Below, in pieces: positions 26,061 through 35,306 of a DNA stretch of 64,000 nucleotides. The DNA lies in assembly GCA_015075405.1 (NCBI GenBank), contig JABTUK010000001.1, positions 992,001-1,056,000 of the forward strand, read 5' to 3'. The stretch is from Anaerolineales bacterium. GTDB lineage: Bacteria > Chloroflexota > Anaerolineae > 4572-78 > J111. Under the pieces are notes generated by a model. It was given only the letters and a program-made list of their open reading frames with translations. It made no database searches and was not told the DNA's origin. Every line of letters begins with the position of its first letter. Within the stretch, counting starts at the first letter, position 1. The translations under genes were made by a program, and so were the position numbers.

Positions 26061-28742
26061 TTAAATATTCTGCCCCCCACTCTGCTGGATCAACTTCGCT
26101 ACCAACGCCGTCCACCCTGTCTGGTGACTCGCCCCTATCCCTGCGCCGTTGTCGCCGTGGAAATATTCGTAAAAGGGCAAGTAGTCCCGCCAGTGGGGGT
26201 CGTGCTGGAACAGATCAACCCCGCCGAAGACAGGTCGCCGCCCATCATGGGTTTCATCGCGGCGGAAAATAGCCATCAACCGGCGCGACAAATCGGTGGC
26301 GACTTCATCGAGGTTGGCCCACTGCCCGGAATAGCGCGGCAGTTCCACCTGCAACGAGTCGCCGTAGTAGTGATGGTATTTTTGCAGTGACTCGACCATC
26401 AAAAAGTTGACGGGGAACCAGATGGGGCCGCGCCAGTTGGAGTTGCCGCCAAAGAGGCCGCTGCTCGACTCCGCCGGTTCGTAGTTGACGATATGGACCT
26501 GGCCGTTGGCGTTGAAAAGGTACGGTTCATCGCGGTGACGCTGCGACAGCGAGCGCAGGCCATAATCGGACAGGAATTGGGTGGGGTCGAGCATGCGTGG
26601 CAGAATTTTGGTCAATTTGTCCCGGTCGGCGATGGCCAGCAGGCGGCGGCCGTTCTGTCCCGGCTCGGTCAGCGAGGCGATATTTTGGACCAGTTTGGGC
26701 CGGTACTCCAGAAACCATTCCATGCGCTGGCGAAAGCGGGGCAGTTTTTCCAGCAAATCCGGTTCGAGCGTCTCCACTGCAAACAGCGGAATCAAGCCCA
26801 CCAGCGAGCGAATTTTGAGCGGGACATGCCGGCCGTCGGGCAAATGCAGCACATCGTAAAAGAAACCATCCGCCTCATCCCACAAGCTAAAGCCATCGCC
26901 CAGGTTGCAGATGGCGTTGGCAATATAGATAAAATGTTCAAAAAATTTGGTGGCCACATCCTCATAGGCCCGGTCGGTGCGGGCCAGTTCCAGGGCAATC
27001 GCCAGCATATTCAAGCAGTACATGCCCATCCAAGCCGTACCGTCGGCCTGCTCGAGGAAGCCGCCGGTGGGCAAAGGTTTGCTGCGGTCAAACACGCCGA
27101 TATTATCCAACCCCAGAAAGCCGCCCTGAAAAATATTGTTGCCTTCGGTATCCTTACGGTTGACCCACCAGGTAAAGTTGAGCAGCAACTTGTGAAAAAT
27201 GCGCTCCAAAAAGCCTGTGTCGGCCCGGCCGGTCAGGTTGCGGGTGATTTTATAGACCCGCCAGGCCGCCCAGGCATGCACCGGCGGATTGACATCACTA
27301 AAGGCCCACTCGTAGGCCGGAATCTGGCCGTTGGGGTGCATGTACCACTCGCGTAATAATAAAATCAACTGGCGCTTGGCTAACTCTGGGTCAATCATCG
27401 CTATGGGGATGCAGTGAAAGGCCAAATCCCAGGCGGCGTACCAGGGATACTCCCACTTGTCGGGCATGGAAAGCACATCGAGATTATAGAGGTGCTGCCA
27501 CTCTGCATTGCGCCCATATTTGCGCCAGCGCGGCGGGGGCGGACTGGCTGGATCGCCGTCAAGCCAGAGCTGCACTCCGTAATGATAAAATTGCTTGCTC
27601 CACAGCAGCCCGGCAAAAGCCTGGCGCTGGATGCGCCGCTCATCTTCGCTCAGGGTAGGGGCTTGAACGGCGGCATAAAACTCGTCGGCCTCTTGCTGGC
27701 GCTGGCTGAAAACGGCCTCGAAATCGCCAAAGGGCGCATCCAGGGAGGCATTGGCAAAGCGCACATGCACCTCCGCCGTTTCGCCGGGGGCCAGTATAGC
27801 CCGGAAATGAGCGGCGACCTTGGCGCCGGTGCGGGCCGGGTTGACCCGTTCCAGCCGGCCATGCACCACCGCCTCGTGGATGCCATCTTTGACATACGGG
27901 CTGGCGTTGGGCACGCCGAAGAGCCGTTCCATGTTGGTGTCGTTTTCGGTGAATAGCAGAAAGGTGGAGTCCTGAAACGGCAGCGGGTCGAGCGCCCCCA
28001 GCCCGCTGACGTACCACCAGCGGTCGCCCAGGTGGCGATGCTGCAAGTGGACCGTCCCAAAATCAATCGCTCGCATCTCGGGCCGGGCGATATTGTGACC
28101 CCACGACCAGGTGTTGCGATACCACAGATGGGGCAAAATATGGAGCGGAGCCGGCTCCGGGCCGCGATTGACCGCGCGGATGCGGCAGAGAATATCTTCC
28201 TGGTCGGCTTTGGCGTACTCGATGAACACGTCGAAATAGCGCCCGGCGGCAAAAGCGTCGTGGAGCGCGTCAATCAGCTCAAACTCCGCAGTGTGCCGCC
28301 CGCGCCGCCGGTTTTCATCCACCAGCCAGGCGTAGGGATATTCCACCTGCGGGTATTTGTAAAGCATTTTCATGTAGGAGTGGGTCGGCGTGCTGTCGAG
28401 GTAAAAATAGTACTCTTTGACATCCTCGCCGTGGTTGCCCTCCGGGCCGGTCAGCCCGAAAAGGCGCTCTTTGAGGATGGAGTCGCGCCCGTTCCACAAG
28501 GCCACGGCCAGGCAGACATTTTGGAAGCGATTGCAGACCCCGCCCAGGCCGTCCTCGTTCCAGCGATACGCCCGGCTGCGGGCATGGTCGTGCGGAAAGT
28601 AATCCCAGGCTTCGCCGGTGGCGCTGTAATCCTCGCGCACCGTGCCCCAGGCCCGCTCACTGAGGTATGGCCCCCAATTTTTCCAGTCCCCCCGCCGGCT
28701 CTCCGAGTCGGTCAGGCGTTGATGTTCAGCGGTTTGTGACAT
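26061..28742 (-). CDS. GH63-family alpha-glucosidase/glucosylglycerate-hydrolase-like enzyme
   Basis: 893 residues without signal peptide, so cytosolic. The N-terminus ([34 protein letters not shown]) and [21 protein letters not shown] are hallmarks of the large bacterial GH63 glucosidase group. An (alpha/alpha)6 barrel follows, with [13 protein letters not shown] and the C-terminal [15 protein letters not shown] and [10 protein letters not shown]. The enzyme probably removes terminal alpha-glucose from oligosaccharides or glucosides. GGAGG seven bases before the ATG confirms the start. The 5' gap holds a GGAACT hairpin. Confidence 0.85.
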   Translation of the reverse strand: MSQTAEHQRLTDSESRRGDWKNWGPYLSERAWGTVREDYSATGEAWDYFPHDHARSRAYRWNEDGLGGVCNRFQNVCLAVALWNGRDSILKERLFGLTGPEGNHGEDVKEYYFYLDSTPTHSYMKMLYKYPQVEYPYAWLVDENRRRGRHTAEFELIDALHDAFAAGRYFDVFIEYAKADQEDILCRIRAVNRGPEPAPLHILPHLWYRNTWSWGHNIARPEMRAIDFGTVHLQHRHLGDRWWYVSGLGALDPLPFQDSTFLLFTENDTNMERLFGVPNASPYVKDGIHEAVVHGRLERVNPARTGAKVAAHFRAILAPGETAEVHVRFANASLDAPFGDFEAVFSQRQQEADEFYAAVQAPTLSEDERRIQRQAFAGLLWSKQFYHYGVQLWLDGDPASPPPPRWRKYGRNAEWQHLYNLDVLSMPDKWEYPWYAAWDLAFHCIPIAMIDPELAKRQLILLLREWYMHPNGQIPAYEWAFSDVNPPVHAWAAWRVYKITRNLTGRADTGFLERIFHKLLLNFTWWVNRKDTEGNNIFQGGFLGLDNIGVFDRSKPLPTGGFLEQADGTAWMGMYCLNMLAIALELARTDRAYEDVATKFFEHFIYIANAICNLGDGFSLWDEADGFFYDVLHLPDGRHVPLKIRSLVGLIPLFAVETLEPDLLEKLPRFRQRMEWFLEYRPKLVQNIASLTEPGQNGRRLLAIADRDKLTKILPRMLDPTQFLSDYGLRSLSQRHRDEPYLFNANGQVHIVNYEPAESSSGLFGGNSNWRGPIWFPVNFLMVESLQKYHHYYGDSLQVELPRYSGQWANLDEVATDLSRRLMAIFRRDETHDGRRPVFGGVDLFQHDPHWRDYLPFYEYFHGDNGAGIGASHQTGWTALVAKLIQQSGGQNI

Positions 28743-28762
28743 GGCATACCTCCAGGAATTGA

Positions 28763-28823
28763 AGGAACTAAGGGAACTGAGGAACTTGAACTTCCCTCAG
28801 TTCCTTTAGTTCCCTTAGTTCCT
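28763..28823. repeat. GGAACTAAGG / CCTTAGTTCC hairpin
   Basis: Left arm aggaactaagggaactgagg and right arm ccctcagttcc with ttagttcct pair around a short loop between the GH63 and FixH-like genes. It is related to the core of the 109-bp elements. Confidence 0.8.
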
Positions 28824-28837
28824 TTCTTTGCCCTGCT

Positions 28838-29344
28838 TTATTCCCCTTTCACCCCTGGCACATCCACCTGACGTTCCAGCCTACGACCATCGGGCAGGGT
28901 GGCTTTGACCAGGATAAACCAATCGCCGGCCATATTAAACTCGAGTGGGGCTTCGTAGCGGCCCGGCGCGACTTCGGCGGGTTTGGAGAAGGTGGGAGCC
29001 ATCCCGGCGTGAACCATATTGCCCTCCAACTCCACCTGCGCCCCACTGACCGGCTGGCCCTCGGCATCGCTGAGCGTCAGCGTTACCGTCGCCTGGCCCA
29101 CCGCCGGCGGATTCGGATTGACCGTCACCTCGACTCCCACATCCGACGAGTCTGGCCCGGCCCGGCGGCAGCCAGCCAGGATTAACAACAGTATAGCGAG
29201 AAGGATAAAAGCAGCGCGGGACTGAAGCCGCCGCGCTGAGAGGGCAAAGCTCTCCGAGCTAAAAACTAGCCCGTGAGGGCTTCGCTCTTTCAGACCGACG
29301 GCTTTAGCCTCGGACTTTGCCGGACGGAAGTTCTTATTTTTCAT
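28838..29344 (-). CDS. FixH/YtkA-like lipoprotein with repeat-encoded leader
   Basis: 168 residues in the full frame. The family part starts with a hydrophobic segment and lipobox (LLLILAGC), then an immunoglobulin-like domain (VTVNPNPPAVGQATVTLTL...GQPVSGAQVELEGNMVHAGM...PGRYEAPLEFNMAGDWFILV). This resembles FixH/YtkA proteins, some of which handle metals or periplasmic assembly. About 40 residues before the hydrophobic segment come from a palindromic repeat (29222-29333) and do not look like a natural signal peptide. The real start may be a non-ATG codon closer to the lipobox. The ATG at 29344 overlaps the DUF169 stop by 11 bases. Confidence 0.65.
   Translation of the reverse strand: MKNKNFRPAKSEAKAVGLKERSPHGLVFSSESFALSARRLQSRAAFILLAILLLILAGCRRAGPDSSDVGVEVTVNPNPPAVGQATVTLTLSDAEGQPVSGAQVELEGNMVHAGMAPTFSKPAEVAPGRYEAPLEFNMAGDWFILVKATLPDGRRLERQVDVPGVKGE
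29222..29333. repeat. gactgaagccgccg / cggctttagcc palindrome at the FixH-like 5' end
   Basis: Imperfect inverted repeat with internal gagggcaaagctctccgag and gtgagggcttcgctctttc blocks. It is read in frame as the leader of the FixH-like protein. Confidence 0.6.
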
Positions 29345-30146
29345 CCTTCATCCTTCCGCCTTCATCCTTTCCCCACAGCTCTTCCATCTTGACGTAGTGT
29401 TCTGGAAATTCCCCAGTGTAATTGAGGAATTTGGGGATGGGGTAGCGGATGCCGCCCTGGTGGGTGCCTTCCAGCCCTGCCAGGACCATTTCAATTTTGC
29501 TAAAAGGAATCGTAAAAGCCATCTCGCCATCTTCGGCCTGGGCGAAAATGCGGTCGCCGTAGCAGGGCAGGATGACCTGGCACTCATCGGTTTTCATGGT
29601 AGTGATGACCGCGTCGGCGCAGTCAATCCGCCCGGAGAAGCTGGATTCGATTCGCCCGCCGGTTTTCCACAGCCGGGCCGTGACCAGCCGCATCACCTGG
29701 GCCGAGTTGCCATAGATAATGATCACGTGCGGCTCAAACGCGCAGCGCGACAGCGGCGCGGCGGCGACGTAAGCCCACTGCTTGTAATCCCACTTGTCCA
29801 CCCCGGCCTCGGTGACGGCCCCCGCCGCCGGGGTTTCGGTGTACATACCGGCGCAGGTCATACCGTTGAGAAAGTAATCCAGCAGTGGCTCAAAGCCCCA
29901 GACCGCCTTGGCCAGCGGGCAGGAAAGGTCGTCGCCGTTCATAGCAATGACCCGCCCGGTGTGGCGGATCATCGCAAAGGCCTGGCAAATCGCCATCTCT
30001 TCGCCAAAATCACGTTTGGGCCGTTTGGCCCGCTCCGGCAGCGGCTCGCCCTCGGCCAGCATCCGCACCGCCAGCGGAAACGTCGCCGGGCGGAGGTGGG
30101 TTTGCAGGGCTTGGTCGAGAGTTTTTAAAAGATTAGTGGAAACCAT
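29334..30146 (-). CDS. DUF169 family protein
   Basis: About 270 residues from ATG 30146 (AAAGGATTGG upstream); the frame to 30239 adds an unlikely leader. Matches DUF169: N-terminal PLAVRMLAEGEPLPE, a Cys-containing MAICQAFAMIRHTG segment, PLAKAVWGFE, and a C-terminal AFTIPFSKIEMVLAGLEGTHQGGIRYP. Its function is unknown; related proteins are often found near redox or metal genes and carry conserved cysteines. The last ten or so residues (KDEGGRMKDEK) are encoded by ttcatccttc repeats, so the tail is probably acquired. Confidence 0.8.
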   Translation of the reverse strand: MVSTNLLKTLDQALQTHLRPATFPLAVRMLAEGEPLPERAKRPKRDFGEEMAICQAFAMIRHTGRVIAMNGDDLSCPLAKAVWGFEPLLDYFLNGMTCAGMYTETPAAGAVTEAGVDKWDYKQWAYVAAAPLSRCAFEPHVIIIYGNSAQVMRLVTARLWKTGGRIESSFSGRIDCADAVITTMKTDECQVILPCYGDRIFAQAEDGEMAFTIPFSKIEMVLAGLEGTHQGGIRYPIPKFLNYTGEFPEHYVKMEELWGKDEGGRMKDEK

Positions 30147-30192
30147 TTGCCAATCCTTTCGCCTATACACTATCCCATTCGCATCCAATGAT

Positions 30193-32724
30193 TTACGTTC
30201 CATACTCCTCAAAAATTTCATACAATGAGCGTTTACCATTACATCTATTAAGATAATTGGGGCATCCTAAAAAGAAACCGTGACCGGATTTGCGCACTAC
30301 CATCTTCGTGTTACATCCTGGACACTTAATATTATGTATTTGAATCATTATGTCTAAATCTTCTTTATTTACATACCTATCCCAATCACAATTAGAACAC
30401 TGCATTCTCATTGTATAACTGTTGGGTTCCATATTGCCACGTTTGCAGCGTTTACAAGCTAACTTATTAGCATCACGCGATATATCAACTTCTCTTTCAA
30501 GCAAATAACTAACGGCAATATGTTTAAGGGTACGACCTGTATCCGGTAAAAGTGCGCTGAGCCATTGTCCCTTATTGCGTAATAATAAATTTTTACCTGA
30601 TAACGCAAATTCAGGCACATTTGTGGCTCGCGCTTCCCGATAAATAATTCCTGAAATATTGGAAATTGTTTGACCATTTCTGCCTATCAAAAGCGGTTCT
30701 GTTCCAGCAGAACATTTTCGCATCATCGTCACCAATGTGTGTAAGTCGTTTTTTGTATCAGAAGGGCTTGTCGCAAATAATGAAATTGGTTCATTTGAAT
30801 TTGTAAATTTTATCCAATTACTGGTTATCTTAAATTCCTTAAGTAAATCCTCGCTTCGAATAGTACTGTGAGGGGAAAGCAGCCTGTACAAATCTTTGAA
30901 AAATTTATGGCTTTTTCCTAGATTTTGAAGCATTTCAGGGTTGTAAAAGACAACCAATTTGTTTTTTGCTCGGGATAACGCAACATTTATCAACTTTTGT
31001 GCTGCGTGTACATCCTTGAAGAAAGGATGTGGTGTTTGAGGGTCATATATGGTGAGGTCTAAAATTACGTTTTCTCTCTCACTGCCCTGAGCGCGGTGGA
31101 TGGCGCTGCTAACAAGGTTTTTATTTTGTAAATCGTGAGCCAATTTACTAAATAATTTCGCTTGCGCCCGAAAGGGGCTGAGAAGCAGAGTAGAGGTGGC
31201 CTGAAAAACTGCATCGGATGATACCAGTTTAACTATTGACAATAAGGATAAGGGGAAGTAATACGACTTTTCACTAACGCTGTAATAGTAACTATTTTGT
31301 AATCCGGCCTCAGGTATGAGAGGAATAGCCAGAACTTGCGCATTGCCACTTTTTTCTACCCGGCATTGCAATTTACCCTCATAACTCAATTGACTCACCA
31401 AATCTGAAATTACCTCCTGCATTCTATATTGCTCGTTCAAGAAAGTAACTTGGGGATGAGCGTCAGGGGTTTCGATATTTAGATGATCGTAAAGATTCCT
31501 CCCGAACCATTTTTTTACGTTTTCATTTTCCTTTGCTAAATAAATGGGCGGAAGTTGTTTAGGATCTCCGGCAAAAACCATTTGTTTTTCAGCCATACGA
31601 GCCGCCATCAGAATATAGACGAGCGGTACCATTGAGATTTCATCAATAAAAACAACGTCGAAATGCCTTTGCTGGAGGTCTGTATTTACAGCTAACCTGG
31701 CAAGCGTTGTAGCTATACAACGACAGTTCTGAATTAGTTTCCTGGTTTCTTGTTTAACATTGAAGGCTATTTCAGCCAATTCTTTTTTGGTTCTTTCTAT
31801 TTCTCTGTTTTGAGCCTGGATTTCGTATTCAATTTTGTTCCAGGCTTCTGAGCCTGGATTATGGGTTGTCTGTTGTTTCAACTCTCGCTTAGCGATTGAT
31901 TTTTTGAGCTTCTCAATTTTCTCGTCAAGTTGTTGAGATTTTTTTAACCAGTCTGGATGTTGTGAATAAACTCTTCCTGAGGGGGTGTATTCGTCTAAGA
32001 AACGCTCCGTAGGTACACCTAAACGAACAATCTCTTTTTTTAATTGATCTGATAGCAGCTCTTCTTGAAGTAAAGAGGCAACTAATTGGTCTACAGCAGC
32101 ATTAGAGACAGAGAGCAGCAGGCAAGTTCGAGTAGGGTTTTTGTTGAGCAATTGTCGGAAGATAATTCTGCCCAAGGTTTTGGTTTTTCCGGTTCCGGGT
32201 GGCCCCCAGATGATATGAATAGCATCTAAAAGCGAGTGCTTGATAGCCTCTTTCTGGCGATCATTAAATTCTTTATAAATATCAGGTGTGAAAGTGAGAT
32301 GGGGGCCGGTATATAAATCTAGCTGTTTCAACAATATGACTTGGGCAAAAACCGACTCTAGCCATTTTTCTTTGATCAATAAATGGTTCAATTTTTCGAG
32401 GATAAATGTGGGGTTAAAGGTAAATTTAATGGCGGGGTTTTGGTTTGTGTCAATTTTATTTCTCAAAACGACAAGCACTGTGTAATCCGTTACGTCTACT
32501 ATCTGACCTTCAATTTCGCCAATTCCGCTAAGAGTAAGAGTAATCCTTTGGTCTGAAGCTAAATGAAGGGGGCTTTCTAATTCCAGCTTATACAGATAAC
32601 CATCATATACCCTACAAATGAAAGATATTGTTTCCACCCGAATGTAATTTCTATTTGATTTTCTATCCTGGATATTTTTCTCAGCGGTGATAGCGGAATA
32701 TATCTCGTTTTCGATATCTGCCAT
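30193..32724 (-). CDS. SF1 (Upf1/DNA2-like) helicase with zinc-ribbon C-terminus, low GC
   Basis: 843 residues. Walker A GPPGTGKT (174-181), a coiled-coil insert (about 260-330), Walker B FIDEISM (Asp361-Glu362), GDPKQLPP, NEQYRM, HRAQGSERE and NVALSRAKNKL make a complete SF1B helicase core (COG1112 type). The C-terminus has two zinc-binding segments: CKRCKRGN...CSNC and CPGCNTKMVVRKSGHGFFLGC, the second like a topoisomerase zinc finger. The N-terminus is an OB-like beta region. The gene is much richer in A/T than its neighbours, which indicates horizontal transfer. Such helicases occur in several defence systems, but no partner gene is adjacent. Confidence 0.85.
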   Translation of the reverse strand: MADIENEIYSAITAEKNIQDRKSNRNYIRVETISFICRVYDGYLYKLELESPLHLASDQRITLTLSGIGEIEGQIVDVTDYTVLVVLRNKIDTNQNPAIKFTFNPTFILEKLNHLLIKEKWLESVFAQVILLKQLDLYTGPHLTFTPDIYKEFNDRQKEAIKHSLLDAIHIIWGPPGTGKTKTLGRIIFRQLLNKNPTRTCLLLSVSNAAVDQLVASLLQEELLSDQLKKEIVRLGVPTERFLDEYTPSGRVYSQHPDWLKKSQQLDEKIEKLKKSIAKRELKQQTTHNPGSEAWNKIEYEIQAQNREIERTKKELAEIAFNVKQETRKLIQNCRCIATTLARLAVNTDLQQRHFDVVFIDEISMVPLVYILMAARMAEKQMVFAGDPKQLPPIYLAKENENVKKWFGRNLYDHLNIETPDAHPQVTFLNEQYRMQEVISDLVSQLSYEGKLQCRVEKSGNAQVLAIPLIPEAGLQNSYYYSVSEKSYYFPLSLLSIVKLVSSDAVFQATSTLLLSPFRAQAKLFSKLAHDLQNKNLVSSAIHRAQGSERENVILDLTIYDPQTPHPFFKDVHAAQKLINVALSRAKNKLVVFYNPEMLQNLGKSHKFFKDLYRLLSPHSTIRSEDLLKEFKITSNWIKFTNSNEPISLFATSPSDTKNDLHTLVTMMRKCSAGTEPLLIGRNGQTISNISGIIYREARATNVPEFALSGKNLLLRNKGQWLSALLPDTGRTLKHIAVSYLLEREVDISRDANKLACKRCKRGNMEPNSYTMRMQCSNCDWDRYVNKEDLDIMIQIHNIKCPGCNTKMVVRKSGHGFFLGCPNYLNRCNGKRSLYEIFEEYGT

Positions 32725-32797
32725 TTAGCCCAATTCCTGTAGCCAATGTATCTGGCACAAAAGAAACATAACGGCGAGATTGAGTAGCCTTGATGAA

Positions 32798-32874
32798 GAA
32801 GATTTCTCCCTACGGTCGAAATGACATTGCGCCTGACTGTCATTTCGAGCGACGAAGGAGCGAGAAATCTTCAA
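32798..32874. repeat. agatttctcc...tgtcatttcga palindrome, unit 1
   Basis: Left arm gaagatttctccctacgg then tcgaaatgaca; right arm tgtcatttcgag then gagcgagaaatcttc. First unit of the repeat cluster around the GIY-YIG gene. Confidence 0.85.
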
Positions 32875-32904
32875 GGTACAAAATTAAGTGACTTTTTTGA
32901 TGAA

Positions 32905-32985
32905 GAAGATTTCTCCCTGCGGTCGAATGGCAGCGCATTTATATTGTCATTTCGAGCGACCCGCAAGAGGGAGCGAGAAATCTTA
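32905..32985. repeat. agatttctcc...tgtcatttcga palindrome, unit 2
   Basis: Second unit, touching the 3' end of the GIY-YIG gene. Arms gaagatttctccctgcgg and gggagcgagaaatctt with central tgtcatttcgag. Confidence 0.85.
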
Positions 32986-33273
32986 TTTCCACCTCTCACT
33001 CAAATCTTGCCATTCAGGATTCATGCTCATTACCAAATTATTCTTCTTTTCTCGACGCCACTTTTTAATTTCCTTCTCACGGAGAATAGCGGCATTTATG
33101 TCGGGCGTCTCTTCAAAATAAACCAATTTGTTGATGTTGTACCTTGCCGTAAAGCCTTGAACCAATTTATGTTTGTGTTCATAAAGGCGGCGTTCCAGAT
33201 TGTTGGTTACGCCTACATATATCACTTGGTCGTTCCAATTGGTTAACAGGTAAACGTAGTAGGATGAACTCAT
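32983..33273 (-). CDS. GIY-YIG nuclease
   Basis: About 96 residues from ATG 33273 (GGAGG ten bases upstream). Compact single-domain GIY-YIG endonuclease of the UvrC-N/SLX1-like group: YYVYLL and IYVGVTNNLERRLYEHK hold the two Tyr strands and catalytic Arg, followed by ILREKEIKKWRREKK with the metal-binding Glu, and NPEWQDL at the end. Probably nicks structured DNA. It lies inside a cluster of tgtcatttcga palindromes, with its stop touching one unit and its start 20 bases from the next. It is A/T-rich like the adjacent helicase. Confidence 0.85.
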   Translation of the reverse strand: MSSSYYVYLLTNWNDQVIYVGVTNNLERRLYEHKHKLVQGFTARYNINKLVYFEETPDINAAILREKEIKKWRREKKNNLVMSMNPEWQDLSERWK

Positions 33274-33293
33274 GAGAATCAATCCTCCTGCCG

Positions 33294-33610
33294 TGTCATT
33301 TCGAGGCCGGAGGCCGAGAAATCTGTTAGGCACAAAATAAAACGCCCCCGGCGACGAAGATTTCTCCCCGCAGGGCGGGTCGAAATGACATGACCCCGGC
33401 TGTCATTTCGAGGCCGGAGGCCGAGAAATCTACTAGGCAGACTACACAGATACCGGCGGCGAAGAAGGTTTCTCCCTGCGGTCGAAATGACAGAAGGAGG
33501 TGCAGTTCTTCGTCCTTGTCATTTCGAGGCCGGAGGCCGAGAAATCTGCCAGGCAGACCACATAGATACCGGCGACGAAGAGGATTTCTCCCTGCGGTCG
33601 AAATGACAGG
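33294..33610. repeat. Tandem array of about 104-bp units of the tgtcatttcga palindrome
   Basis: Three successive units, each with tgtcatttcgaggccgg and gaggccgagaaatct, then a spacer (ggcacaaaataaa or ggcagac.acacagatacc), then agatttctccctgcgg and tcgaaatgaca. The spacers of the last two units are nearly identical, which shows tandem duplication. A lone half-unit lies at 49326-49354. Confidence 0.85.
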
Positions 33611-33616
33611 TACCCC

Positions 33617-35230
33617 TCAATTAATCCGCCGCTCATACCCCAGCCACTCCTTCTCCCGCAGCTTGAACTTCTGAATCTTCCCGGTCGAGGTTTTCGGCAG
33701 CGGGCCAAACTCAATGGCTTTGGGGCATTTGAAGTGGGCCAGGCGCTCGCGGCAAAAGTCAATCATCTCCTGCTCGCTGGCGGTAGCATCGGCCTTGAGG
33801 GTAACAAACGCCTTGGGCACTTCGCCCCATTTGTCGTGAGGAATGGCGATAACGGCGGCTTCCAGCACCGCCGGGTGCTTGTACAACGTCTGCTCGATCT
33901 CGATGGTCGAGATATTCTCGCCGCCGCTGATGATGATGTCTTTGGCCCGGTCGCGCAGCTCGATGTAGCCGTCGGGGTGCATTACCCCCACATCGCCGCT
34001 GTGGAACCAGCCGCCGCGAAAAGCCTCGGCGGTGGCTTCGGGCCGTTTGAAGTAGCCCTTCATCACGTTGTTGCCGCGCATGACCACCTCGCCCATGGTC
34101 GTGGCGTCGGCGGGCACGTCGTTCATGTGCTCGTCCACCACCCGCAGTTCGGCGTGGACGTAGGCCACCCCCTGGCGGGCCTTGAGTCGGGCGCGCTGCT
34201 CGACCGGCAGCTCATTCCAGGGCGTTTGCCATTCGCAGATGGTGTGCGGGCCGTAAGTTTCGGTCAGGCCGTAGAGGTGGACAATCTCGGCCCCCAACTC
34301 CTCCACCCGCTGGATGATTGTCGGCGAGGGCGGGGCGGCGGCCATGGCAATCCGCAGCGGGCGGCGCAGCTTTAACTCCTTCACTGCCGGGTCGTTAATG
34401 AGCATAATCAGAACCGTCGGCGCGCCGCAGAAATGGGTCACGCCTTCTTCCATAATCAAGGCGATGGCTTTGCCGGGGTCGTACTTGCGCAGGCAGACGT
34501 GGGTTGCGCCAACGGCGGCCACAGCCCAGGTAAAACACCAGCCGTTGCAGTGAAACATCGGCAGGGTCCACAGGTAGACGGAACTGCTGTTCATGCCCAG
34601 TTCCACCGTTTCGGCCAGGGCATTGAGCGCCGCCCCGCGATGGGTGTACATGACCCCTTTGGGCTGGCCGGTGGTGCCGCTGGTGTAGTTGATGGAAATG
34701 GTCTCGTTCTCGTCTTCCAACCAGAACGGCACGGGGTCAGTTGACCCGCCGGCCAGGAAGCTCTCGTAATCCGGGCCGGGCAAAGGCTCACCGGGTGCGC
34801 CGGCCTCCCCGTCCACAATGTTGACAATCATCTGCACCGTTTCCAGCGACTCGCGGATGGGGGCAATCAGGGCGGCCAGTTCGGTATCCACAAACAGCAG
34901 CCGCGCCTCGGAGTGGTTCAAAATGTACAGAATTTCCGCCGAGGAGAGTCGGGTATTGATGGCGACCAGCACCCCGCCGGCCAGCGGCACGCCAAAGTGA
35001 GCTTCGAGCAGCGGCGGGATGTTGGGGCACAAAAAGGCGACTCGCTCCCCCTGGCCCAGCCCCCAATCGCGGAGCGCGTTAGCCAGCCGGTTAACCCGCG
35101 CCGCAAATTCGGGGTAGGTGACGCGCTGCTGGCCGTAAACAATCGCCGTCTTCTCCCGAAACACATAGGCGCTGCGGTCCAAAAAACTCTGGGGAGTGAG
35201 GGGGGTGTAATAGACTTCTTTGAATGGCAT
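33617..35230 (-). CDS. AMP-forming acyl-CoA synthetase
   Basis: About 537 residues. Activates a carboxylic acid to acyl-AMP and then acyl-CoA. P-loop-like YTSGTTGQPKGV, LYGLTETYGP, the hinge/ATP motif GWFHSGDVGVMHPDGYIELRDRAKDIIISGGENIS and the catalytic lysine motif PKTSTGKIQKF are intact. It resembles the medium-chain/aromatic AMP-ligase (AlkK-like) group. The start at ATG 35230 has GGAGG six bases upstream; the longer frame reads through a GGTAGC repeat. It is downstream of a CoA-transferase-like pair, so the three probably handle the same acid. Substrate unknown. Confidence 0.88.
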   Translation of the reverse strand: MPFKEVYYTPLTPQSFLDRSAYVFREKTAIVYGQQRVTYPEFAARVNRLANALRDWGLGQGERVAFLCPNIPPLLEAHFGVPLAGGVLVAINTRLSSAEILYILNHSEARLLFVDTELAALIAPIRESLETVQMIVNIVDGEAGAPGEPLPGPDYESFLAGGSTDPVPFWLEDENETISINYTSGTTGQPKGVMYTHRGAALNALAETVELGMNSSSVYLWTLPMFHCNGWCFTWAVAAVGATHVCLRKYDPGKAIALIMEEGVTHFCGAPTVLIMLINDPAVKELKLRRPLRIAMAAAPPSPTIIQRVEELGAEIVHLYGLTETYGPHTICEWQTPWNELPVEQRARLKARQGVAYVHAELRVVDEHMNDVPADATTMGEVVMRGNNVMKGYFKRPEATAEAFRGGWFHSGDVGVMHPDGYIELRDRAKDIIISGGENISTIEIEQTLYKHPAVLEAAVIAIPHDKWGEVPKAFVTLKADATASEQEMIDFCRERLAHFKCPKAIEFGPLPKTSTGKIQKFKLREKEWLGYERRIN

Positions 35231-35250
35231 CGTGAACCTCCTTGTTCTCA

Positions 35251-35306
35251 AGTAGCAGGTAGCAGGGTAGCAAGGTTGCAAAAATCTGCTACCCTGCTAC
35301 CCTGTC
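35251..35306. repeat. ggtagcagggtagc / gctaccctgctacc hairpin
   Basis: Inverted repeat between the acyl-CoA synthetase and the beta subunit gene. A second copy lies at 36064-36118, between the two subunit genes. Confidence 0.85.

Noticed and set aside
26493..27356. 287-codon plus-strand frame within the GH63 gene
   Set aside because: Shadow of the GH63 reading frame; composition is unlike a real protein.
30193..32724. HKD phospholipase-D nuclease domain at the helicase C-terminus (as in some Mokosh-type proteins)
   Set aside because: No HxKxxxxD motif is visible; the C-terminus holds zinc-binding cysteines instead.
33294..33610. Regular ~104-bp repeats looking like a CRISPR array
   Set aside because: The units are themselves palindromic, the spacers of neighbouring units are nearly identical, and no cas gene is present. 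This is a tandem palindrome array.
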